Source: Ardenticatenales bacterium (lineage in GTDB: Bacteria; Chloroflexota; Anaerolineae; Promineifilales; UBA4811). From it: a DNA stretch of 5,651 nt. Every line of letters begins with the position of its first letter. The first letter of the stretch is position 1. The stretch lies in contig WSZX01000261.1 of NCBI GenBank assembly GCA_013139935.1, positions 1-5,651 on the forward strand, read 5' to 3'. The notes below the pieces were generated by a model, which was not told the origin of the DNA, searched no databases, and saw only the letters and a list, made by a program, of their open reading frames with translations. Shown here piece by piece: positions 1 to 5,188 of the stretch. Made by a program: the position numbers and the translations under genes.

Positions 1-262
1 GTCCGCGCTGGCGGATAACGCCCCTTGTCGATCAGCAGTCACAGTTGCCCGACATCCCACGCCCCGCAAGCGATTCGCGGCCGTGGACATCCATGGGATA
101 CGACGGCCCTCTAATCAGGCAAGTGAGTCTCTGCCCCCCCCTCCCTACCCGTGCTCCACAGAATGCTGTCCATACTTGAGCGGGCAAACCTGGATCGCGG
201 TAAGGGGGGCTGACGTACATGGCAGTCAAAGCAAACCGCCTGCCTCTTACTTCGTGGATTAC

Positions 263-280
263 GGCCTTACGCGTAAGGCC
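263..280. repeat. Perfect 18-bp palindrome
   Basis: GGCCTTACGCGTAAGGCC is self-complementary over all 18 bases with no spacer. Because it has no loop it is a better candidate for a dimeric DNA-binding protein site than for an RNA hairpin. It lies about 300 bases upstream of the metB promoter and near no gene I can identify. Any function is unknown. Confidence 0.45.
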
Positions 281-488
281 TCAACTCGCCCCGTTCGGAA
301 CTTGTACCCCGGCAGAATGTCCCACCCAGGGCACAAGGCACCTGTCCCCGAGACTGCATCGCAATCCCCAGACTGTACACAGGGCAGGGCCTCCACACCG
401 CACAAGGAGAGTGTTGGAAAAACGGCCAGAGACCGGAGAGCAACCCTCACTCGCGGAACCCGTGCTGCGAGAGGCAATAGAGGGGTGG

Positions 489-516
489 GGGCCAGGGAGC
501 AATGCTCCCTGGGCCC
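489..516. other. Strong GC-rich hairpin of unknown role
   Basis: Bases 492-500 pair perfectly with 504-512 across a 3-nt loop (AAT). The stem continues for three more G-C pairs (489-491 with 514-516) after a single bulged G at 513. No T-run follows directly, so it is not a standard terminator by itself. It lies just upstream of the T-run element at 526-555, and the two could be the 3' end of an upstream transcript or of an unrecognised small RNA. Confidence 0.4.
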
Positions 517-525
517 GCTCGCACG

Positions 526-555
526 GCGCTCCATTTGATCTGACAGCGCGTTTTT
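526..555 (+). terminator. Weak terminator-like element upstream of the metB promoter
   Basis: GCGCT (526-530) can pair with AGCGC (545-549) around a 14-nt loop, followed by G and five T residues (551-555). The stem is only 5 bp, so this is a weak candidate. Its position immediately before the -35 box at 577 fits a role in insulating the metB operon from upstream transcription. Confidence 0.33.
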
Positions 556-576
556 CCACACCCCCCACAAGAACGC

Positions 577-604
577 TTGACAGGGCACATGAATTTGGTA
601 CCAT
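577..604 (+). promoter_or_regulatory. Promoter of the metB-lysC operon (sigma-70 type)
   Basis: A consensus -35 box TTGACA (577-582) is separated by 16 bases from a -10 box TACCAT (599-604). Transcription should start near 611, about 20 bases before the SAM-I riboswitch, as expected for a riboswitch that is the first element of its transcript. The same two hexamers occur in the promoter at 3717-3745. Confidence 0.72.
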
Positions 605-634
605 CCCGCAGTAATTTCATAGAACAGCACAACG

Positions 635-802
635 CTCATCCAGAGGGGTGGAGGGACCGGCCCTGCGAAGCCCCGGCAACCAGAGTTGCCCAACGATTCA
701 CCGTATATTGCGATCAGATGAGATGGCAGCGAGCGGTGATCGGCTAATGGAGCAACGACTCTAGGTGCCAATTCCGGCAGAAGTTAGTTTCTGGAAGATG
801 AG
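635..802 (+). ncRNA. SAM-I (S-box) riboswitch aptamer
   Basis: This RNA binds S-adenosylmethionine and lowers expression of the methionine genes behind it. The conserved core is clear: the segment from CAGAGGGGTGGAGGGAC (641-657) through CCCCGGCAACC (671-681), and later AGGTGCCAATTCC (763-775). Helix P1 is CTCATC (635-640) with GATGAG (797-802). P3 is formed by 682-689 with 752-762, with a 3-nt bulge at 756-758, and P4 by CAGAA (778-782) with TTCTG (789-793). The P3 arm is long: inside it, 694-703 can pair with 734-742 to make an additional stem. The riboswitch sits between a good promoter and an intrinsic terminator and precedes metB, the standard arrangement. The identification rests on sequence consensus and pairing by eye. 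Confidence 0.95.
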
Positions 803-824
803 AGGTCGCAGTTGATGACGCGCC

Positions 825-855
825 AAGCCTCTTCTTTTAGAAGGGGCTTTTCTCT
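825..855 (+). terminator. SAM-riboswitch-controlled intrinsic terminator
   Basis: Bases 825-835 pair with 839-849 (11 bp including one G-U) around a TTT loop, and a T-rich tail (848-855, TTTTCTCT) follows. The 5' arm also has partial complementarity to the 3' strand of riboswitch helix P1: 800-806 can pair with 827-833, including two G-U pairs. So P1 (SAM bound) and an antiterminator (SAM free) are mutually exclusive. This is the usual S-box off-switch by premature termination. The tail is not a pure T-run, so termination efficiency may be moderate. Confidence 0.8.
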
Positions 856-872
856 AGCCTCCTTCAGTAAGA

Positions 873-899
873 AGCCTCTCATGAACAGACGGAGAGGCT
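873..899 (+). promoter_or_regulatory. Second leader hairpin between riboswitch terminator and metB
   Basis: AGCCTCTC (873-880) pairs perfectly with GAGAGGCT (892-899) across an 11-nt loop. Its 5' arm is also complementary to the P1 3' side of the riboswitch: 798-805 pairs perfectly with 875-882. Its arms resemble those of the terminator at 825-849. No T-run follows, so it is not a second terminator in the usual sense. It probably takes part in the riboswitch expression platform, as an alternative partner or by shaping access to the metB ribosome binding site at 918-922. Confidence 0.5.
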
Positions 900-928
900 G
901 TTCTGCCAGTTGCTTTTGGAGGTGAAAC

Positions 929-2113
929 ATGTCGCGCGACAACAGGTTTTCAACCCGCTCTGTACATGGCGGCGAACTGCGAGTCAAGCCGTACCATTCC
1001 CTGACTACCCCCATTGTCCAGACCAGCACGTTCACCTTTGCCGACACGGCCGACCTGGTGGCGTACAAGGAGAACGAGAACCAGGATGACCGGGTAGAGT
1101 ATGGTCGGTACGGCAATCCCACGGTGGCGGCCGTCGAGCGCAAGCTGGCTGATCTGGACAGTGGCGAGGAAGCGCTGCTCTTCTCCAGCGGGATGGCGGC
1201 CATCACCGTCACCTTACTCAGCGTGTTATCGGCCGGTGATCATCTGGTGATGACCGATGATTGCTACCGGCGCACCCGGCAGTTTACTACCGAGTTTCTC
1301 CCCCGCTTTGGCATCCTATCTACCCTGGTACCAGTAGGCGATTACGCTGCGTTGGAGGCCGCCATCCAGCCGAACACCCGCCTCCTCCTCTCCGAATCAC
1401 CCACCAACCCCTATCTGCGCGTCGTAGATGTGCCACGGCTGGTCGAAATCGCTCACCGGCATGATCTCAGTACCGTCATAGACAGCACCTTTGCCACCCC
1501 GGTGAATCAACGACCACTGGAGTTCGGCGTAGACCTGGTGATCCACAGCGCCACCAAATACCTGGCCGGACACAATGACCTACTGGCTGGCGCGGTCATC
1601 GGATCCAACGAAATGATTGCCGACCTGCGCGAGACCCAGGGCATGGTAGGCGCTATCTGCGATCCCCACAGCGCCTACCTGCTGCTGCGCGGCCTCAAGA
1701 CCCTGGCACTGCGCATGGCCCGACACAACGAAACCGGCCTTCAGGTAGCTCTTTCCCTGGAAGGACACCCCAAGGTGCGCCGAGTTTACTACCCCGGCCT
1801 GCCCAGTCATCCCGATCATACCACCGCCGGTAAACAGATGAGCGGATTCGGTGGTGTGGTCAGCTTTGAACTTGACGCGGACCTGGAATTGACCGGCCGT
1901 TTTGTTGACGCGCTCCAGATCCCCTCTATCAGTCCGAGTCTTGGCGGAGTAGAGAGTCTGGTGATCCAGGTTGCAGTGGTTACCTACCATGAACTCTCGA
2001 GCCGGGAACGGGCCGAACTAGGCATCGCCGACGCGCTAGTGCGGCTGGCGGTTGGTATTGAAGACGCCGACGACCTGATCGCCGACCTGCACCAGGCGCT
2101 GGCGCGAATGTAG
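929..2113 (+). CDS. metB: Cystathionine gamma-synthase (PLP-dependent)
   Basis: This cytoplasmic enzyme of the Cys/Met-metabolism PLP family joins an activated homoserine with cysteine to give cystathionine, the first transsulfuration step towards methionine. The 394-residue length is normal for the family. Visible signatures are the YGRYGNPT motif (58-65), which binds the PLP phosphate of the partner subunit, SSGMAA (86-91), Asp185 in IDSTFATP, and the Schiff-base lysine Lys210 in HSATKYLAGHND. The C-terminal GFGGVVSFEL and SLGGVES motifs are also present. ATG 929 is preceded by a strong GGAGG (918-922). The SAM-I riboswitch upstream supports a methionine role over cystathionine gamma-lyase or O-acetylhomoserine sulfhydrylase. 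From memory the sequence resembles plant cystathionine gamma-synthase, so the acyl or phosphoryl donor is uncertain. lysC follows after 15 bases. Confidence 0.93.
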   Translation: MSRDNRFSTRSVHGGELRVKPYHSLTTPIVQTSTFTFADTADLVAYKENENQDDRVEYGRYGNPTVAAVERKLADLDSGEEALLFSSGMAAITVTLLSVLSAGDHLVMTDDCYRRTRQFTTEFLPRFGILSTLVPVGDYAALEAAIQPNTRLLLSESPTNPYLRVVDVPRLVEIAHRHDLSTVIDSTFATPVNQRPLEFGVDLVIHSATKYLAGHNDLLAGAVIGSNEMIADLRETQGMVGAICDPHSAYLLLRGLKTLALRMARHNETGLQVALSLEGHPKVRRVYYPGLPSHPDHTTAGKQMSGFGGVVSFELDADLELTGRFVDALQIPSISPSLGGVESLVIQVAVVTYHELSSRERAELGIADALVRLAVGIEDADDLIADLHQALARM

Positions 2114-2128
2114 CCAGGGCAGCATGAT

Positions 2129-3538
2129 ATGCTAATCGTCCACAAGTTTGGCGGCACCTCGCTAGGAGATGCTGAATGCTTTGCCAACGTCGCAGAGATT
2201 ATTGCTGAACATTCTCATCCGACAGATGAAACTCCCTCGAGGGCGAACGTGGTCGTGGTCTCGGCAATGAGCGGTGTGACCAGCCAGTTGATCGCAGGAG
2301 CGCGAGCTGCGACGGATTGCAGACACACCCTGTATCGCAAGATCAAGGACGACTTGACGAGCCGGCACCTTGATGTTGTCAAAGCCTTGCTGAATCGCAG
2401 CCCAGAGCGGTTCGATATCGGCAGCCTGGTCGAGAATCGGCTGTATGACCTGGAACGACTCTACCGGAGCATGGCCGTACTGGGCGAGTTAACAGTTCGT
2501 GGCTGCGACGCAGTGGCGTCCTTTGGCGAACAGCTCTCAGCCAACATCTTGGCGGCCGTGTTGCGCGAGCGGGCAGTGCCCGCCCAGGCCATCAGCGCAG
2601 CTGAGTTGATTGTCACCGACGACAACTTTGGCGACGCAACTCCACTGATGGACCAGACACGCCAGCGGCTGCAAGAACGAATCGTGCCGCTGGTCAAAGG
2701 CGGTGAGCTGCCGGTGATCACCGGCTACATTGCCGCCACCGAACGGGGTGTGCCCACCACCCTGGGGCGTGGTGGCAGCGACTACACGGCTGCCATCCTG
2801 AGCGCAGGACTGGACGCCGATGAGGTCTGGATCTGGAGCGATGTAGATGGCATCCTCACGGCCGATCCCAACATCGTTCCCCACGCACGCACACTGGCAG
2901 GGCTTTCCTACACCGAGGCGGCCAACCTGGCCTGTTTTGGTGCGGAGGTGCTTCATCCCAAGGCAATCCGGCCGGTCATCAAAAACGGCATTCCTTTGCG
3001 CATCCTCAACTCCTTCAACCCCACTCACCCTGGCACTCTGATCAACGAGACACCTGGCCCCGGCCGCCAGTTGTTGCCAGCCATCATCTCCACCACCGGC
3101 CTGGCCATGATTGCCATCGGCAGCCGGGACGACACATGGACTCTCCAGATGGCTGCTCGCGCGCTGCGGCAGCTCAGTGCAGCAGGCGTCGATGTATTGA
3201 TGTTCTCGCAGTCCTTTTCTGAACATGGCCTGAACCTGGTAGTACACGAACGGGATCAGCTCCATTGCCTGAACGCCCTCGGCCGCGAATTCAGCGATGG
3301 TTGTAGCCTGGGGGCCACCGACAAGGTCGCCACCGTTTCTGTTGTCGGCGTGCCAGGCTGGAACAAAACGGGCATCGTCCCGCACGCATTTGCCGCGCTG
3401 GGCAAACATGGCACGCGGGTCATCGCTGTGGCCCAGGCGGCGACCGAGCACAGCGTCTCCTTTTGCATCCCTCACCATCAGGTGGCAGACACTGTGCGCT
3501 TTCTGCACCGCGAATTGGGGCTGGAGGGTGTTGAATAA
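2129..3538 (+). CDS. lysC: Aspartate kinase with C-terminal ACT domains
   Basis: This enzyme phosphorylates aspartate to aspartyl-4-phosphate, the first step of the pathway to methionine, threonine and lysine. The 469-residue protein begins with KFGGTS (6-11), the family nucleotide-binding signature. It has SFGEQLS (131-137), LGRGGSDYTA (212-221), WSDVDGI (236-242) and FGAEVLHPKA (270-279), all typical of the amino-acid kinase domain (about 1-305). Two ACT-type repeats follow, roughly 322-395 and 400-465, where allosteric amino acids bind in this family. The layout matches monofunctional aspartokinase III or the kinase half of ThrA, and no homoserine dehydrogenase domain is attached. ATG 2129 has only a weak AGGG (2116-2119). 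The 15-base gap to metB suggests translational coupling and shared SAM control. The effector specificity cannot be read from the sequence. Confidence 0.95.
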   Translation: MLIVHKFGGTSLGDAECFANVAEIIAEHSHPTDETPSRANVVVVSAMSGVTSQLIAGARAATDCRHTLYRKIKDDLTSRHLDVVKALLNRSPERFDIGSLVENRLYDLERLYRSMAVLGELTVRGCDAVASFGEQLSANILAAVLRERAVPAQAISAAELIVTDDNFGDATPLMDQTRQRLQERIVPLVKGGELPVITGYIAATERGVPTTLGRGGSDYTAAILSAGLDADEVWIWSDVDGILTADPNIVPHARTLAGLSYTEAANLACFGAEVLHPKAIRPVIKNGIPLRILNSFNPTHPGTLINETPGPGRQLLPAIISTTGLAMIAIGSRDDTWTLQMAARALRQLSAAGVDVLMFSQSFSEHGLNLVVHERDQLHCLNALGREFSDGCSLGATDKVATVSVVGVPGWNKTGIVPHAFAALGKHGTRVIAVAQAATEHSVSFCIPHHQVADTVRFLHRELGLEGVE

Positions 3539-3567
3539 GGGGCTGCGGCGGCGGGAAAGAGAGGCCG

Positions 3568-3606
3568 GGGTGGCGAAGGGGGCGCTTTCCACCCCCTTCG
3601 CCACCC
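3568..3606 (+). terminator. Long hairpin closing the metB-lysC operon
   Basis: Bases 3568-3582 pair perfectly with 3592-3606 (15 bp, mostly G-C) across a 9-nt loop, 29 bases after the lysC stop. The downstream sequence has only a short T-run (CAGCTTTACTC), so this is not a textbook intrinsic terminator. Its position between two operons makes transcription termination or mRNA 3'-end protection the likely role. Confidence 0.55.
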
Positions 3607-3716
3607 ACCCCGCCAGCTTTACTCATCTGCACTGCCCGCAGGCGCAAGTGTGTGCAGCAGAGGAACTGTCGAGGGGACGGTACCTCGCTTGTTATTCTAC
3701 ACCTCGGGCTGGAGGA
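3607..3716. other. Intergenic spacer with small inverted repeats
   Basis: There is no gene here. CTGCAC (3627-3632) can pair with GTGCAG (3652-3657), with further weak pairing inside. CGAGG (3670-3674) pairs with CCTCG (3683-3687), and CCTC (3702-3705) with GAGG (3712-3715). The last two lie just upstream of the -35 box at 3717 and could be part of an operator, but I have no evidence beyond position. Confidence 0.3.
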
Positions 3717-3745
3717 TTGACAAATCAGGCCAGACAGGGTACCAT
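3717..3745 (+). promoter_or_regulatory. Promoter of the aroH-pheA-DAHP synthase operon
   Basis: TTGACA (3717-3722), a 17-base spacer and TACCAT (3740-3745) make a good sigma-70 type promoter. Transcription should begin near 3752, just upstream of the leader peptide gene. The hexamers are identical to those at 577-604, the other regulated promoter in this window. Confidence 0.75.
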
Positions 3746-3774
3746 TGCGGCCGATGCAAAAGGCTGACAAGACT

Positions 3775-3876
3775 ATGAACCCGCAGCACACAAGCAACCC
3801 GGTCTATTTTTACTTTTATTTTGCTCCGTCCGGGAGACGGTTGCTTCGCGGCGTGCCAGGGGTGAACGTGGTGTAG
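3775..3876 (+). CDS. Phe/Tyr-rich leader peptide of a transcription attenuator
   Basis: This short gene encodes a 33-residue peptide whose residues 11-16 are Tyr-Phe-Tyr-Phe-Tyr-Phe (codons 3805-3822: TAT TTT TAC TTT TAT TTT). It then runs Ala-Pro-Ser-Gly-Arg-Arg and ends in Val-Val before TAG at 3874. It lies between a strong promoter and a strong intrinsic terminator (3902-3935) ahead of Phe/Tyr pathway genes. In known attenuators such as pheL, stalling of the ribosome at codons for the scarce amino acid prevents terminator formation. The peptide itself probably has no other function. ATG 3775 has a weak AAAAGG (3758-3763). An in-frame ATG at 3754, at or next to the predicted transcription start, would add seven residues and be nearly leaderless. 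The function is inferred from composition and context. Confidence 0.88.
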   Translation: MNPQHTSNPVYFYFYFAPSGRRLLRGVPGVNVV

Positions 3877-3914
3877 GACAGACAAAACCCAAGAGTGCGG
3901 CAAAGACGTGGAGC
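3823..3914 (+). promoter_or_regulatory. Candidate antiterminator of the Phe/Tyr attenuator
   Basis: GCTCCGTC (3823-3830), directly after the Tyr/Phe codons, can pair with GAC-gt-GGAGC (3905-3914, 2-nt bulge). Nested inside it, TTGC-tt-CGC (3841-3849) can pair with GCGGCAA (3897-3903). Together they use the whole 5' arm of the terminator and exclude it. A competing small hairpin CCGTC/GACGG (3826-3830 with 3836-3840) would release the terminator. The pairings are read by eye and their energies are not computed. Confidence 0.5.
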
Positions 3915-3935
3915 AATCAACTCCACGTCTTTTTT
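3902..3935 (+). terminator. Attenuator intrinsic terminator before aroH
   Basis: Bases 3902-3913 pair perfectly with 3921-3932 (12 bp) around a CAATCAA loop, and an unbroken T-run (3930-3935) follows. This is the best intrinsic terminator in the window. It ends only 22 bases before the aroH start codon, so it can act only as a regulated, conditional terminator of the aroH-pheA operon. Confidence 0.92.
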
Positions 3936-3957
3936 GTTGGAGAGGAGGAGCAACCAA

Positions 3958-4332
3958 ATGAACTGTCGCGGCATTCGTGGCGCTACCGGTGTAAGAGCCA
4001 ACGACGCCAGTTCTATCCTGGCAGCAACACGGGAACTGCTTGAGCAGATCGTTGCTGCCAACGATCTACTGGTGAAGGATTTGGTCAGCGTGATCTTTAC
4101 CGCCACCCCAGACCTGGATGCGGCCTACCCGGCTCGCGCTGCCCGCGAGATGGGCTGGGTGAACACTCCCCTACTCTGCATGCAAGAGATGGCTGTCGCT
4201 GGCAGACTCAACCGCTGTATCCGGGTACTGGCACATTGGAACACCAACTTGGAACCCGATCAAATTCAGCACATATACCTGGGTAAAGCTCGTGTATTGC
4301 GGCCGGACCTGGCCAAGGAGAGAAACTCATGA
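3958..4332 (+). CDS. aroH: Chorismate mutase, AroH type
   Basis: This enzyme rearranges chorismate to prephenate, the shared precursor of phenylalanine and tyrosine. The 124-residue protein belongs to the monofunctional, trimeric AroH fold known from Bacillus subtilis. It begins with RGIRGAT, giving the substrate-binding Arg7, and has TATPDLDAAYPA (48-59) and Arg63. It continues with CMQEM (Cys74, Glu77), CIRV (Arg89) and IYL (Tyr107), then ends in VLRPDL. These match the B. subtilis active-site set Arg7, Cys75, Glu78, Arg90, Tyr108 after a one-residue shift. ATG 3958 is chosen because a strong AGGAGG (3943-3948) precedes it. The alternative upstream GTG at 3895 would place coding sequence across the terminator. 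The stop overlaps the pheA start (ATGA). Confidence 0.95.
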   Translation: MNCRGIRGATGVRANDASSILAATRELLEQIVAANDLLVKDLVSVIFTATPDLDAAYPARAAREMGWVNTPLLCMQEMAVAGRLNRCIRVLAHWNTNLEPDQIQHIYLGKARVLRPDLAKERNS

Positions 4333-5165
4333 GCAGAGTGGCATTCCAAGGCGTCGCCGGGGCCTATTCGGAACAGGCTACCCGCCAGTTTTTCGGTCCT
4401 GAGGTGGAGAGCGTGCCTTGTCGAACTCTCGCCGACGTGTTCTTTGCCACAGAGAATGAGCAGGCCGACTATGGTATGCTGCCGATAGAGAACGCCATCG
4501 CCGGTTCCGTGACCCGATCCTATGAATTGCTGATGGAACACGACCTGCGTATCCACGCCGAAGTGATTCTGCGCGTGCGGCACATGCTGTTGGCCCTCCC
4601 CGGCACCCAGCTCGCCGACGTAAAGCGGGTAAGGTCGCACCCGCAGGCACTCGCTCAGTGCCGACGCTACCTGGAACGCCATGATCTGGAATCGGAGCCA
4701 GCCTTTGACACGGCCGGTAGCGCCCGCGACCTGGCAGAGAGCAAACAGACCGACACCGCTGTCATCGCCAGTGAATTGGCCGCCGAGTCATGCAATCTGG
4801 AAATCCTCGATCGGGCTATTGAAGACTACCCTTTCAACTACACGCGCTTTTTCATTCTATCCTTGTCGAGTCCGCCCCGTGCCCAGCGCAGCAAGACCTC
4901 CCTCCTGTTTACCACCCCCCACCAGCCGGGAGTGCTGTACGAATGCCTGGGCGAGTTCGCCCGGCGGCACGTCAACCTCGCCAAGATTGAATCGCGCCCG
5001 CGTCTTAACCAACCATGGCAATACATCTTTTACCTGGATTTTGAGGGACACTGCCAAGACCCCGAATGTGAGGCGGCTATCATGGGGCTACTGCGCCGCT
5101 CCTCGTATGTCAAATTGTTGGGTTCCTATCCAGCTGCTACCACACCCGTATTGAATGAAAGATGA
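4329..5165 (+). CDS. pheA: Prephenate dehydratase with ACT domain
   Basis: It converts prephenate to phenylpyruvate by decarboxylation and loss of water, the step that commits carbon to phenylalanine. The 278-residue length fits the monofunctional enzyme. The catalytic part (about 3-180) shows AFQGVAGAYSEQA (5-17), MLPIENAIAGSV (50-61), SHPQAL (103-108), DTAGSARDL (127-135) and the catalytic TRF motif (172-174). The ACT domain (about 190-270) has PGVLYECL (200-207), standing for the GALV region, and ESRP (221-224). Both regions are linked to phenylalanine feedback in this family. It overlaps aroH by four bases (ATGA) and has its own AAGGAG (4315-4320), so the two should be translationally coupled. 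No chorismate mutase domain is fused to it; aroH supplies that activity. Confidence 0.96.
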   Translation: MSRVAFQGVAGAYSEQATRQFFGPEVESVPCRTLADVFFATENEQADYGMLPIENAIAGSVTRSYELLMEHDLRIHAEVILRVRHMLLALPGTQLADVKRVRSHPQALAQCRRYLERHDLESEPAFDTAGSARDLAESKQTDTAVIASELAAESCNLEILDRAIEDYPFNYTRFFILSLSSPPRAQRSKTSLLFTTPHQPGVLYECLGEFARRHVNLAKIESRPRLNQPWQYIFYLDFEGHCQDPECEAAIMGLLRRSSYVKLLGSYPAATTPVLNER

Positions 5166-5188
5166 GCGGCACGTCAGGAGGTAATTGC

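Larger units (their letters stand above)
1..570. other. Region without a recognisable gene
   Basis: I see no credible protein gene here. One + strand frame stays open from the left edge to about 538. Its translation is dominated by Pro, Arg, Ser, Thr and Cys, shows no domain motif and has no convincing ribosome binding site, so it looks like a chance open frame in GC-rich DNA. The frame starting at base 1 stops at 16-18, which could be the tail of an upstream gene but is far too short to tell. The stretch contains a polypyrimidine tract near 132-148, an exact palindrome at 263-280, a strong hairpin at 489-516 and a terminator-like element at 526-555. I checked for tRNA, RNase P, SRP and tmRNA signatures by eye and recognised none. 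Confidence 0.6.

Noticed and set aside
83..538. Open frame of 151 codons on the + strand (open from the window edge)
   Set aside because: Composition is rich in Pro, Arg, Ser, Thr and Cys, with no motif, no ribosome binding site and no neighbour logic. It is explained by stop-poor GC-rich DNA.
259..771. 170-codon open frame on the - strand
   Set aside because: It runs antisense through the promoter and the SAM-I riboswitch core and has no recognisable domain.
881..925. Short ORF of 14 codons whose TGA overlaps the metB ribosome binding site
   Set aside because: It has no ribosome binding site and no Met or Cys run that would suit a leader peptide. The nearby riboswitch already explains the regulation.
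2537..3604. 355-codon open frame on the - strand
   Set aside because: It lies antisense to lysC, whose kinase and ACT motifs are unambiguous, and shows no family signature. It is a typical codon-bias shadow.
3297..3767. 156-codon + strand frame overlapping the end of lysC
   Set aside because: It overlaps the conserved ACT region of lysC in another frame, crosses the operon-end hairpin and the next promoter, and has no motif.
3926..3931. Pairing of GAGACG (3834-3839) or ACGTGG (3866-3871) with the terminator 3' arm as antiterminator
   Set aside because: The 3' arm is made last and would fold locally with its adjacent 12-bp partner, so these short distant pairings are unlikely to compete.
3895..3957. 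Upstream GTG start extending aroH by 21 residues
   Set aside because: The extension would run through the intrinsic terminator. ATG 3958 has a strong ribosome binding site and gives the normal AroH N-terminus.
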